Origin: DAOPZC01 sp035353175
GTDB taxonomy: Bacteria > Verrucomicrobiota > Kiritimatiellia > RFP12 > UBA1067
Length of the DNA stretch: 64,000 nucleotides
Reading direction: 5' to 3'
Assembly (NCBI GenBank): GCA_035353175.1
Contig: DAOPZC010000008.1
Location: 1-64,000 of the forward strand
Below, piece by piece: positions 49,342 through 57,910 of the stretch. The translations under genes were made by a program, and so were the position numbers. How positions within the stretch are numbered: position 1 is the first letter of the stretch; each line of letters begins with the position of its first letter. Under the pieces are notes generated by a model. That model had not been told where the DNA came from and did no database searches. It worked only from the letters and a program-made list of their open reading frames with translations.

Positions 49342-50305
49342 CTGTCCGGCGCGTACGCGCCGGCTGGAGTTCTTTGCTGGCCGCTTGGGCATCGTGATTG
49401 CCCTGCTGGCGCTCGTCGCTGTACTTGCCATCCTGAAGCCGCATTTCCTGAGTGCCGCCAACCTGACCAACGTGGTGCGGCAGGTCTCGATCAACGGCAT
49501 CTTGGCGGTTGGCGTGACGGTGGTGTTGTTGACTGGCGGTGTGGATCTTTCGTTGGGCTCGCTGGTTGCCGTGACGGGCGTGGTGGCTGCGCATCTGGCG
49601 CATCCCGGCGAATATCCGCTCTTGGTTCCGATTGCGGCTGGAGTGTTGGCGGGTGCGGCGTGCGGCGCGGTGAATGGCGCGGTTGTCACGCGCTGCGGCG
49701 TGCCGTCGTTTATCGCGACGCTGGGCATGATGACGGCGGCGCGGGGGCTCGCGCTGGTGTTGAGTGACGGAAGGCCGGTTTCGAACATGAGTCCGGAGTT
49801 GACGCGGCTGGCGGGCGACGTGGCGGGCGTTCCGATTCCGGCACTGATCTTGGCAGGCGTCGCGGTGGGGGTGGCGTGGATGCTACGGAACTTGAGGCTG
49901 GGCCGTTATCTGTACGCGGTGGGCGGCAACGAGCTGGCCGCGCGCGCGGCCGGCATCCGCGTGCAGGGCGTCAAGTTTGTGGCCTACGTGCTGTGCGGCG
50001 CGCTGGCGGGTCTGGCGGGTGTCGTGCTGGCCGCGCGCATCACGACGGGCCAGCCCAACGCGGGCGTGGCGTACGAACTGGACGCGATCGCGGCGGTTGT
50101 GATCGGCGGCACGCGGCTTTCGGGCGGCGTGGGTGGCGTGGGCGGCACGCTTTTGGGCGTATTGCTCATGGGGGTGATCGGGAACGGGCTGGATCTGCTG
50201 AATGTGCCGTCCTATTATCAGCAGATCGTGAAGGGCGTCATCATCATCGGGGCGGTCTGGTTCGACCGGTGCCATCAGGCGTCGGAAAAGGAGCGGGGTG
50301 TATGA
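49325..50305 (+). CDS. sugar ABC transporter permease (RbsC type)
   Basis: A 326-aa integral membrane protein with about eight to ten hydrophobic segments. Family motifs: NVVRQVSINGILAVGVTVVLLTGGVDLSLGS, GAACGAVNGAVVTRCGVPSFIATLGMM, YAVGGNELAARAAGIRV and ELDAIAAVVIGGTRLSGGVGGVGGTLLGVLLMG. It probably acts as a homodimer with the double ATPase. Its start lies within the ATPase gene (17-nt overlap), and its stop overlaps the next ATG as ATGA. Confidence 0.93.
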   Translation: MPCRSDCPARTRRLEFFAGRLGIVIALLALVAVLAILKPHFLSAANLTNVVRQVSINGILAVGVTVVLLTGGVDLSLGSLVAVTGVVAAHLAHPGEYPLLVPIAAGVLAGAACGAVNGAVVTRCGVPSFIATLGMMTAARGLALVLSDGRPVSNMSPELTRLAGDVAGVPIPALILAGVAVGVAWMLRNLRLGRYLYAVGGNELAARAAGIRVQGVKFVAYVLCGALAGLAGVVLAARITTGQPNAGVAYELDAIAAVVIGGTRLSGGVGGVGGTLLGVLLMGVIGNGLDLLNVPSYYQQIVKGVIIIGAVWFDRCHQASEKERGV

Positions 50306-51222
50306 AGCGGTTTTGTGCGGTGCTGCTGGCATTGCTGTGCGGGTGCGGGCGATCAGGGAGTCCGGAGGCGCGCGACGGGCGGCCTGTGATCGGCGTGTCG
50401 TTGCTGAACCTGTCCAACGAGTTCGTCGTGACCCTCCGCGAGGCGATGGAGGCGCGCGCCAAAGAGCTGGGAGTGATGCTCATCGTGAACGACGCTCAGC
50501 GCAGCCCGGAGCGGCAGGTGCAGCAGATCGAGACGTTCATCGCACAGAAGGTGGATGCCGTCGTGCTTAACCCGTGCGAGGTGGAGGCCAGTTCTCCCGC
50601 TGTGGAGAAAGCGCTCGCCGCGGGCATACCGGTCGTGAACGTGAATTCCGTGACCAAAGCTGTTCCCTCGGCGTTCGTGGGTTCGCGCGACGAAGAGTCA
50701 GCGCGCCTCGGCATGGCGTACATTGCGGAGCGGCTGCAGGGTCAGGGCGGTGTGCTGATGATGGAGGGCTACATGGGACAGGCGGCGCAGATCAAACGCA
50801 GCGAGGGCGCGAGCGAGATGTTGGCGAAGCATCCCGGATTGCGCCTGCTCGCGGCGCAGACGGCGGAATGGGATCGTGCCAAAGCCGTAACGCTGATGGA
50901 AAACTGGTTACAGGCGTACGGGACGTCGGCCCGCGCGGTCTTTGCTCAGAACGACGAGATGGCCATGGGGGTGCTGCTCGCGCTCGAGCGCGCCGGCCGC
51001 AAGAAGGACATCGTCGTGGTCGGCGTGGATGCCATCGCCGACGCGCTGCAGGCGGTGCGCGCCGGCCGGCTCGACGCCACGGTCTTTCAGGATGGCCAGG
51101 GGCAGGGGCGTGGCGCGGTCGAGACCGCCTTGCACCTGATTCGCAAGGAACCCGTCGCGAAAGAGACCTACATCCCGTTCCAGCTCGTGACGAAAGAGAA
51201 CGCGGCGGACTTCACGAAGTGA
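50302..51222 (+). CDS. sugar-binding lipoprotein of the ABC transporter (RbsB type)
   Basis: A 306-aa periplasmic-binding protein. The N-terminus MKRFCAVLLALLCGCGRSG has a lipobox-like LCGC, suggesting lipid anchoring. The peripla_BP_4 fold is evident: PVIGVSLLNLSNEFVVTLREAM, QIETFIAQKVDAVVLNPCEV, VVNVNSVTKAVPSAFVGSRDE, ARAVFAQNDEMAMGVLLALE and VVVGVDAIADALQAVRAGRLDATVFQDG. It overlaps the permease stop by 4 nt and completes the importer. It ends 28 nt from the convergent GH39-like gene. The ligand is probably a monosaccharide released by the upstream GH97 enzyme. Confidence 0.93.
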   Translation: MKRFCAVLLALLCGCGRSGSPEARDGRPVIGVSLLNLSNEFVVTLREAMEARAKELGVMLIVNDAQRSPERQVQQIETFIAQKVDAVVLNPCEVEASSPAVEKALAAGIPVVNVNSVTKAVPSAFVGSRDEESARLGMAYIAERLQGQGGVLMMEGYMGQAAQIKRSEGASEMLAKHPGLRLLAAQTAEWDRAKAVTLMENWLQAYGTSARAVFAQNDEMAMGVLLALERAGRKKDIVVVGVDAIADALQAVRAGRLDATVFQDGQGQGRGAVETALHLIRKEPVAKETYIPFQLVTKENAADFTK

Positions 51223-51250
51223 GGGAAGTCGGCTCGTCCTCCAAGTGATT

Positions 51251-52756
51251 TCAGTAGATGACCACGCGCTTGTCGGTGATGAAGGCCGGGGCGTCGTAGA
51301 GTGGAATTTCTTTGAGAACGGTCTTGCCGCCTTCGATGAGGCAGCGGTCTTTGGGCAGTTCATAGATCGCGCCTGTCACAGTGTCGACCCAGACCGGGTC
51401 TTCGAACGCTACGTCGCTCAGCGTAAACCGCGCCGCAACGGTCGGATTTTCGTTCTCGGGGTGGCTTGAGCAGTCCCAGAAGGCCAGAAGGTGGGCACCG
51501 CCGTCATGCTTCTTGAACAAATGGACGGCGGCCTGCTTGGCGCATTGGACGTCACAAGAGAAGTTGGCGATAGGATCGAGGGTGCGGTCGAAGACCGAGG
51601 CGATGTTCTGAAGGGTGTAGTAGGCGGGCTTGACCTTCAGCACCCTGAAGTCTTCGTTGCACTTGACCAGACCCATGCGCTTCATGAAGCGGTCCTCTCG
51701 GGTGCGGATCCAGAGCGGATCGATGAGTCTGGTGTAGCGTTGGGGCTGGTCATAGGCCGGATCGTAGAAGGTGAAGATCAGCGATTCGAGGCCGTGGCCG
51801 AGGTCGCCGATAACCCGGCGCGCGTTCCATTTGCACTGGGTGAGTTCGCTGTTCCATTCGCCGGAGGAGATCGGGGCCGAATAGTGGGGGCTGGAGGTGG
51901 CGCCGGATTCGCCCTGCCAGATCCGCATGGCGGGCGCATAGCGGCGGATCATTTCCGCGAACGCGATGACCTTCGGGTAACAGGAGTCGGGGTTGACCGA
52001 GTAGTCGTGGTAGATCATCCATGTGAAAAGTCCGGTCTTGCCCTTCTCGCTGAGGATCTTCATGTACGGTTCCGCGTATTTCACGTTGGGCCAGCACAGC
52101 ACCAGGCCCGCGATCCGCGCGTCGGGAATGTGTTTTTTGATGATCTCGGCCGTACGGATGTTGTTGTCGGCTAAAATTTCCGGAGTGTTTTTCTTACAGC
52201 CGTCCGGCTCGTTCCAGGTGGACCAGTCCTTGACGCGGTCTTTGTAGTGTGAGGCCAGCGCGTGTATCCATGCGTCCCAAGCGGCAAGGGCGGTGTCGCC
52301 GCCGGGGAGCCCGTCCGAGAGCGACGCGCCGCCTCCGCCGGGATAGATCGGGTTGCCGTACGAAGTTTCCAGAAGGACTTCCAACCCGTTCGCGATGCAG
52401 TAGTCGACCTGCCGGTCGAGCCAGGAGAACTCGTATGCTCCAGGGGTCTTCTCGCATTTCGCCCAGCCGGCATGGATGCGGATGCGCGCGATGCCAAGCG
52501 GCGCGAGGTAGGCTTTGAATTGCTCAAAGTCCCCGTAGTCGCGCGGCAGCATTTCGCAGCCGATGGCGATGTTCGAGCGGCCGACCTCTTTGGCGCTGCG
52601 GGGCTTGACGGTTCCGATTCGCTTAAGCCCGGGCTTGAGCGACGTCTGCACGCGGTCGTGCGTGTAGTCGAGCATGGGAGGCGCTTCGTCCGCCTGAAGC
52701 GGCACGGCCGACAGTGACCAGGTCGAAATCAAGATGAGCAATGCGGTCTGTTTCAT
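51251..52756 (-). CDS. secreted clan GH-A glycosidase (GH39-like), paralogue 3
   Basis: A 501-aa protein with signal peptide MKQTALLILISTWSLSAVPLQA. Acid/base Glu183 lies in WNEPDG and the likely nucleophile Glu283 in WQGESG. It is the closest relative of the gene at 3908 (shared HDRVQTSLKPG / DTRVQTTLDPG, LETSYGNPxYPGGGG, WVDTVTG, APAFITDK). The ATG at 52756, preceded by AAGGGTGGG, is favoured over GTG 52765. It is the only GH39-like copy without the 21-bp module; its own promoter has TGCGCAATAA repeats and it is divergent from XylR-like regulator 2. Confidence 0.87.
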   Translation of the reverse strand: MKQTALLILISTWSLSAVPLQADEAPPMLDYTHDRVQTSLKPGLKRIGTVKPRSAKEVGRSNIAIGCEMLPRDYGDFEQFKAYLAPLGIARIRIHAGWAKCEKTPGAYEFSWLDRQVDYCIANGLEVLLETSYGNPIYPGGGGASLSDGLPGGDTALAAWDAWIHALASHYKDRVKDWSTWNEPDGCKKNTPEILADNNIRTAEIIKKHIPDARIAGLVLCWPNVKYAEPYMKILSEKGKTGLFTWMIYHDYSVNPDSCYPKVIAFAEMIRRYAPAMRIWQGESGATSSPHYSAPISSGEWNSELTQCKWNARRVIGDLGHGLESLIFTFYDPAYDQPQRYTRLIDPLWIRTREDRFMKRMGLVKCNEDFRVLKVKPAYYTLQNIASVFDRTLDPIANFSCDVQCAKQAAVHLFKKHDGGAHLLAFWDCSSHPENENPTVAARFTLSDVAFEDPVWVDTVTGAIYELPKDRCLIEGGKTVLKEIPLYDAPAFITDKRVVIY

Positions 52757-52828
52757 GTTTCCCACCCTTCAACTTTGATCTGCTATTTGTGGGCGATGCG
52801 GCCGAAAACGTATCGCCTGCATGCGCCT

Positions 52829-52894
52829 ATTTTAGGGGATGCGCGTTTTAATGGAAGGGGATTATTGCGCACAAAGAACATACGTTATTGCGCA
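52829..52894 (-). promoter_or_regulatory. divergent promoter with TGCGCAATAA direct repeats
   Basis: On the minus strand, two copies of TGCGCAATAA (plus-strand 52885-52894 and 52862-52871, period 23 bp) precede a -35 TTCCAT (52856-52851), a 16-bp spacer and a -10 TAAAAT (52834-52829). The -35 starts 15 bp after the start of the second repeat, as in the six modules. The upstream repeat lies in the palindrome ATTGCGCAAT. Likely target of XylR-like regulator 2. Confidence 0.65.
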
Positions 52895-52900
52895 ATCGGC

Positions 52901-52930
52901 TTGCCCTGTCAGGAACGTTTCGGCTATGTT
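52901..52930 (+). promoter_or_regulatory. promoter of XylR-like regulator 2
   Basis: TTGCCC (52901-52906), an 18-bp spacer and TATGTT (52925-52930) end only 5 nt before the ATG at 52936, predicting a leaderless mRNA. The TGCGCAATAA repeats lie directly upstream, so autoregulation is plausible. Confidence 0.55.
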
Positions 52931-52935
52931 GCGGC

Positions 52936-54126
52936 ATGGAAAAACCGCTCCTCGCAGCTCCTCGCATTGCCGTCGTCCTTCCTTCCTCCGCCAAGTCCAA
53001 CCGCGACAAACTGGCAGGTGTTTTTCAATACATCCGGTTACATACGCCTTGGCAGGTCCGGCTGATCGACCGCGAGTGCGACAGTCAGACCGTGGCGAGC
53101 ATCCACAGGTGGAGACCCTCCGGCATCATTCTGGGCCGGCTGTTGGAAAAATTCGGGCGAGAGCTGGATTTCGGTGTTCCGACTATCGTCATGGACGCTC
53201 CGCGGGCCTGCTATGGCGCGCTCCTGAAGCGCGCTTCGTTCATCACGTGCGACCAGCGCCTTGTCGCCGAAGCGGGTGCGGACTATCTGGCCCGGCAGGG
53301 TTTTGTGCGCCTTGCGTACCTCGCGAACGCCCCGTGTGACTGGTCGGTTGAACGCGGCAGACTCTTTCAGGATTGGTCTGAAATGAGCGGTCTCTTTTGC
53401 CCCGTGCATATCAGCAGCCCGAACGGTCGCGTTAAAAGATCGGCGGATTGGTTTGTGGAGCAGGACCGTCTCTTGCGGTGGCTGAAAAGCCTGCCGAAAC
53501 AGACGGCGGTCTTCGTTTCGAATGATCGCCAGGCGCGCGAGTTGCTCGATCTTTGTCAGCTCGCCCGCCTCCGCGTTCCTTCCGACATCGCGGTGCTGGG
53601 TTGCGATAACGACGAATTGCTCTGTGAGAATACGTTGCCGGCGCTGTCGAGCGTAGAGCCTGATTTCACGTCGTGCGGGTATCGCGCGGCGGAGTTGCTG
53701 GATCGGTCCATGTCCCAAAAGATCCGAAAACCGCAGCAGTTTTTCTATGGTGTGAAACGGATCGTCGAGCGGGAGTCGACGCGGTTCCATTCGAGCGCGG
53801 ATGACGTCCGAATCTGCAGGGGTCTCGAATTCATTCGTCTGAATGCCGCTCGCCGGATCGGGGTATGCGACGTCGCCAAGCACATGCATGTTTCGCGCCG
53901 CATGGCCGAGATCCTGTTCAGAAAGCAAAGGGGGCGCTCGATCAATTCTGAAATCCAGCTCGTGCGGATAGACAGGCTGAAGAGTCTCCTGCTCGAAACG
54001 GATAAGCCGATCAACGCTTTGTGTGAGCAGTGCGGCTACCGGAATGAAGCGCATGTGAAAAATTTGTTCAAGCGCATGGTCGGGTCAACGATGAGCCAGT
54101 TCAGGTCTTCGCGAAAGGGCGCTTGA
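52936..54126 (+). CDS. XylR-like regulator 2 (LacI-type sensor fused to AraC-type HTH)
   Basis: A 396-aa transcription regulator. The sensor half (PRIAVVLPSSAKSNRDKLAGVFQYI, SGIILGRLLEKFG, QTAVFVSNDRQARELLDLC, VPSDIAVLGCDNDELLCENTLPALSSVEPD) and AraC-type HTH half (ICRGLEFIRLNAARRIGVCDVAKHMHVSRRMAEI...INALCEQCGYRNEAHVKNLFKRMVGSTMSQFR) follow the same plan as the regulator at 37182 but are clearly diverged. The ATG at 52936 matches the sensor start of regulator 1; no ribosome site is seen. The gene is divergent from the GH39-like gene at 51251 and about 100 nt upstream of module E. Confidence 0.88.
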   Translation: MEKPLLAAPRIAVVLPSSAKSNRDKLAGVFQYIRLHTPWQVRLIDRECDSQTVASIHRWRPSGIILGRLLEKFGRELDFGVPTIVMDAPRACYGALLKRASFITCDQRLVAEAGADYLARQGFVRLAYLANAPCDWSVERGRLFQDWSEMSGLFCPVHISSPNGRVKRSADWFVEQDRLLRWLKSLPKQTAVFVSNDRQARELLDLCQLARLRVPSDIAVLGCDNDELLCENTLPALSSVEPDFTSCGYRAAELLDRSMSQKIRKPQQFFYGVKRIVERESTRFHSSADDVRICRGLEFIRLNAARRIGVCDVAKHMHVSRRMAEILFRKQRGRSINSEIQLVRIDRLKSLLLETDKPINALCEQCGYRNEAHVKNLFKRMVGSTMSQFRSSRKGA

Positions 54127-54224
54127 GCCGCGACACGAGCCGGAAGACCTGTTGCGCCTTCAAAAACGCCACGTATGACCGATAACACGCGGGCTGCGTT
54201 TTCGTGCGGAACGAGTACGGACCA

Positions 54225-54289
54225 TTCGCAAAATCGTGGGCCGAGTTCGGATAATCGAGGTTGCGGCCCGTGAGCGGCTGGAGCATAAT
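54225..54289 (+). promoter_or_regulatory. 21-bp direct-repeat operator and promoter, module E
   Basis: Repeat 1 TTCGCAAAATCGTG at 54225 and repeat 2 TTCGGATAATCGAG at 54246. The -35 is TTGCGG (54261-54266) and the -10 is CATAAT (54284-54289). Same geometry as the other modules. It drives 54342 and probably 56320. Confidence 0.83.
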
Positions 54290-54341
54290 TGAAGAAAGTT
54301 TGGATCTGAAAAATTGGTGCGCATCTGGGGGAGGGGCTGCT

Positions 54342-56258
54342 ATGGTGAAAAAACACCTGTTTTTATTGGCGTTGACGGGCGGAGTCGCGTACTGTTCTTG
54401 TGCCGCGTCGGCCGAGCCTTCGGGGATCGTTTACACGGCGGCGACCCTAGACAAAAAAATATATACCTGCTACCGCTCGTTCTGGCCAGAGCTCGAGATG
54501 ACGGCCAAGTTCGGCGGGTTGGGCATCGACACGCGCTGTTTTTTCGCGGCGAACGCGATCAACTCCGCCGGCTTCGAATACTGCAAGTACCCGCTCATCT
54601 GGCAAGGCGTAAAAAAGTACGACTTCGCCGCTTACGACAAGCAGGTGGACGACCTGCTGAAGGCGAATCCGAAGGCGAAGTTCCTCTGCATGATCGATTT
54701 GAACACGCCGTACTGGCTGACGCGCCGTTTCGCCTACGACAGCTTCGACGTGATTTCGCATGCCGCCGCCGACCCGCAGTGGCTCAAGCTCACGACCGAG
54801 TGGATGCTCGACTTCATCGACTATTCGGAGAAGAAATACGGCGACAAGGTCGAGGCGTACATCCTCTCGGGCGGCGGCACCTCCGAGTGGTACGAGTATG
54901 ATCGCGGCAAGAGCAGCCGCGTGAAGAATGCGGCCTGGCGAGTCTGGTGCAAGAAGAACGGATTTTCTTTCGGGGAGGACGTGCCGACGGAGAGCACGCT
55001 GAAGAAGGCCGCCTTCGAGAACGTGATTTACGATCCCGCGACCGAGATGGACAAGATCCAGTACTGGCGCTTCCACAACGAAGTGATCGCGGACGCGGTC
55101 TTGCGTTTCGCGTCGGCGGCGCGGCCGAAGATCGGCAAAGGCAAGGAACTCGGCGTGTTTTTCGGCTATTACATGGTGAGCGACAGCAAGCTCGTCTCGT
55201 TCGGGCATCTCGACTACGAGCGCGTGATGGCCAGCCCTGATCTCGATTTCTTTATCAGCCCCGGGACCTACAACGACCGGATGATCGGCGGCGGAAGCGG
55301 CCCGCAGCTGGTGGACGGCACGGCGCTGCGCTACGGCAAACGCTACCTGCACGAGATCGACCACCGCACGCACGGCGTGTCGGGCTCCCCGGGGAGCGAC
55401 AATCGCTGGCAGAGCCAAGCGGAAGACTACGCCGGGCTGAAGCGCGAAGCATTTTTTGCGCTTGTCAACCACGACTCGTTGTGGTGGTTCGACATGTGGG
55501 GCGGCTGGTACCCGAACGACGCGACGCAGCAGCTCATCGGCAATCTGAAGAAGGTGTCGGACACCTACGTGAACGACCGCTCGCCGTCGGTCGCGGAGGC
55601 GCTGCTGGTCGCCGATCCGCAGAGCGCGTACTATGTGAACGAAAAGATGCCGCACGCCTCGGCCATGGCGCGGCAGTTCCGCGAGAAGGTGGCGCGCGCA
55701 GGCGCGCCCTACGACGTATACTCTTTCAACGATCTCGCGGCAATCGACCTGTCGCGCTACAAGATCGTCTTCCTGCCCGCCATGATGCTGATCACGCCCG
55801 AGCGCGCTGAGATTCTGAAGAAGCATGTCTTGAAGAACGGCCGCACGGTCGTGTGGGTCTTTGCGCCGGGCATCAGCGACGGCAAAAGCCTCGATGTCGC
55901 GCGCGTCAGACAGTGGACCGGGAGCGAGTATAAGACGCCCGGACCCGCGACCGTGGCGATGAACGGCTGGACGTCCGTCTACGCTTTCGAGTATCAGACG
56001 ATGACGCCGGGCGCGCTGCGTGCGATCCTGCGCCGCGCGGGCGTGCACCTTTATGTCGACGGCGATGACCCTGTCTACGCCAACGCGCGTCTGCTTGCGG
56101 TTCACTGCAAAGAGGGCGGAGAGAAGACGGTCGCGCTTCCGCAGACGTGCAGGAAAGTGGTGGACGTTCTCAATGGAACGACGGTGGCGGAGAACGCAAA
56201 GGAATTCAAGTACCGGTTTGCGACGCCCGATACGGCGCTGTTCGAGCTGGTGAAATAG
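54342..56258 (+). CDS. secreted GH-A (GH42-like) glycosidase, paralogue 3
   Basis: A 638-aa protein with signal peptide MVKKHLFLLALTGGVAYCSCAASA. Barrel plus C-terminal flavodoxin/GATase-like domain, without the N-terminal binding module of paralogue 1. Candidate catalytic Glu182 lies in GGTSEW and Glu338 in EIDHRT. The Trp-rich motif is WWFDMWGGWYPND. C-terminal phrases shared with the others include RYKIVFLPAM, WVFAPG, RAGVHLYVDGDDPVYANARL. GGGGGAGGGG 6 nt upstream fixes the start. First gene of the module E transcript; 61 nt separate it from the GH28-like gene. Confidence 0.8.
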   Translation: MVKKHLFLLALTGGVAYCSCAASAEPSGIVYTAATLDKKIYTCYRSFWPELEMTAKFGGLGIDTRCFFAANAINSAGFEYCKYPLIWQGVKKYDFAAYDKQVDDLLKANPKAKFLCMIDLNTPYWLTRRFAYDSFDVISHAAADPQWLKLTTEWMLDFIDYSEKKYGDKVEAYILSGGGTSEWYEYDRGKSSRVKNAAWRVWCKKNGFSFGEDVPTESTLKKAAFENVIYDPATEMDKIQYWRFHNEVIADAVLRFASAARPKIGKGKELGVFFGYYMVSDSKLVSFGHLDYERVMASPDLDFFISPGTYNDRMIGGGSGPQLVDGTALRYGKRYLHEIDHRTHGVSGSPGSDNRWQSQAEDYAGLKREAFFALVNHDSLWWFDMWGGWYPNDATQQLIGNLKKVSDTYVNDRSPSVAEALLVADPQSAYYVNEKMPHASAMARQFREKVARAGAPYDVYSFNDLAAIDLSRYKIVFLPAMMLITPERAEILKKHVLKNGRTVVWVFAPGISDGKSLDVARVRQWTGSEYKTPGPATVAMNGWTSVYAFEYQTMTPGALRAILRRAGVHLYVDGDDPVYANARLLAVHCKEGGEKTVALPQTCRKVVDVLNGTTVAENAKEFKYRFATPDTALFELVK

Positions 56259-56319
56259 TGTCTTTCAGAGACGTGCATTTGTAAACCCGCTGTAAGGACG
56301 GAAAGAAAGAAGAGGGGAT

Positions 56320-57777
56320 ATGATCATTCGCGGTTGGGAGTTCCGTTTCGCGAGGGGGGCGGTGTTCGGCGTACTCTTCGGCGGCATGGCCGCGTGCGTG
56401 TCTTTGGGCATGATGCGGGGGCAGCCTGCGGCTCAGGTCGTCACGTATCCGGCTCCAGCGGACGAGGCTTCGGCGAACGATTACCGGGTAGAAGTCAACG
56501 GCCGCCCAGTCGACGTTTACCGGGCGGAGTCGCAATATTTCGATAAAAAGTACTACTTTGCATCGTTCGATTTTTCTGGTGAGGTGGCCGTGCGGTTGAC
56601 TTCGACGCAGTCGCTGGAACGTGCGGCGGTCCTGCCTGCGCGGTTCGGCTTACGGCCGAAGGTGGAAGGGCCGAACGTGTTGACGTTCTCGGCGCGCCAG
56701 CCCTTCAGGATTGCGATCGAGCGCGACGGCCGCAACAGTCCGTTGCTGTTGTTTGGCAATCCACTGGAGACGGACCAGCCGAAGCCCGGGGACACGAACG
56801 TCGTCTATTTCGGCCCAGGCGTTCACCGTCCTGAGAAAATACGCCTGACGGACAACCAGACCCTGTATTTGGCTGGCGGAGCGGTGGTGAAGGGCTCCGT
56901 GGAGGCGAGGGGGACGAATATCACCGTGCGCGGCTGCGGCATCCTCGATGGAAGCGACTACCCTCATCTCAAGGGGCCGGCTGGATTCATGATGAACATG
57001 GCGTCGTGCACGAATCTGATCGTGCGGGATCTGATCGTGCGCGGCCCTTGGACCTGGACGCTGGTGCCGAACGGCTGTGACGGCGTCTTGATCGACAATG
57101 TCAAAATCTGCGGATCGCGTGTGCTGAACGATGACGGAATCGATCTGGTTAATTCCCGCAATGTGACGATTCGGAATTGTTTCGTCCGGACGCAGGACGA
57201 CTGCATTGCCATCAAGGGGCTCGACGGCACCCGCCGCCAGGCGTGCGAGAAGATGACGATCGAGGCGTGCGAGTTTTGGACGGATGTGGCGAACATCTTC
57301 AGGGTCGGTTACGAGTGCGAGGCTGAGGAGATGCGGGATCTTCTTGCCCGCGACATCGACGTTCTCCATTGCAGCATTCATTACCGCGAACCGGATGCCT
57401 ATTGGTGCAACACCGTTTTCTTCCTGCAGCCGAGCGGCGATATGCCGATGCGCCGCCTGCGGTTCGAGAACATCCGGATTCAAGCGGACGAGTATGACAC
57501 CGTGCTGATGCTGGCAAAGCCGATGGCCTGTGGCGTGGGAGGCAGAAAATACACCTGTGCGGGATTCCTTTCCGACTGCGTGTTCAAAGACATCCGCGTG
57601 ACGGGTAACGGATCCCGCTTCCGCGGAAAGGTCTGCGCGGTCGGCGCCGACGCGCGGCACGCGGTGGAGAATCTGACCTTCGAGAACGTGACCAGGTTTG
57701 GAAAATCCGTGACGGAGGAAGCTCCGGACGTCACGGTCGGCGCCCACACTCACAATGTCCGGTTCATCGCCCGCTGA
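56320..57777 (+). CDS. GH28-like secreted beta-helix glycosidase with N-terminal domain
   Basis: A 485-aa protein. After an N-terminal hydrophobic export signal (about residues 10-35) there is a beta-sandwich (about 40-150; YRVEVNGRPVDVYRAES, FDFSGEVAVRLT), then a beta-helix (TLYLAGGAVVKGSVEARGTNITVRGCGILDGSDY). Candidate catalytic acids are NDDGIDLVNS (Asp271, Asp272) and TQDDCIAIKG (Asp293, Asp294), corresponding to the NTD and DD motifs of GH28. The helix coils repeat NVTIRNCFV-type turns. The layout differs from the GH28-like gene at 32984, which lacks the N-terminal domain. AGAGGGGAT precedes the ATG. Confidence 0.8.
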   Translation: MIIRGWEFRFARGAVFGVLFGGMAACVSLGMMRGQPAAQVVTYPAPADEASANDYRVEVNGRPVDVYRAESQYFDKKYYFASFDFSGEVAVRLTSTQSLERAAVLPARFGLRPKVEGPNVLTFSARQPFRIAIERDGRNSPLLLFGNPLETDQPKPGDTNVVYFGPGVHRPEKIRLTDNQTLYLAGGAVVKGSVEARGTNITVRGCGILDGSDYPHLKGPAGFMMNMASCTNLIVRDLIVRGPWTWTLVPNGCDGVLIDNVKICGSRVLNDDGIDLVNSRNVTIRNCFVRTQDDCIAIKGLDGTRRQACEKMTIEACEFWTDVANIFRVGYECEAEEMRDLLARDIDVLHCSIHYREPDAYWCNTVFFLQPSGDMPMRRLRFENIRIQADEYDTVLMLAKPMACGVGGRKYTCAGFLSDCVFKDIRVTGNGSRFRGKVCAVGADARHAVENLTFENVTRFGKSVTEEAPDVTVGAHTHNVRFIAR

Positions 57778-57910
57778 CAGGCCGGTATCTCGCATACATG
57801 AAAGGCGTATCAACGATGCCCATGCCAGTCTTCGCCTTCGGTTGCCTCCGCTGGGCGATGCCGTACCGGGAATCGAGATGAATGTGTCTTTCAACAACGC
57901 CGGAACGGGG

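Noticed and set aside
49876..50301. N-terminal extension of the sugar-binding protein
   Set aside because: It lies inside the permease gene in another frame; the lipoprotein signal begins at 50302.
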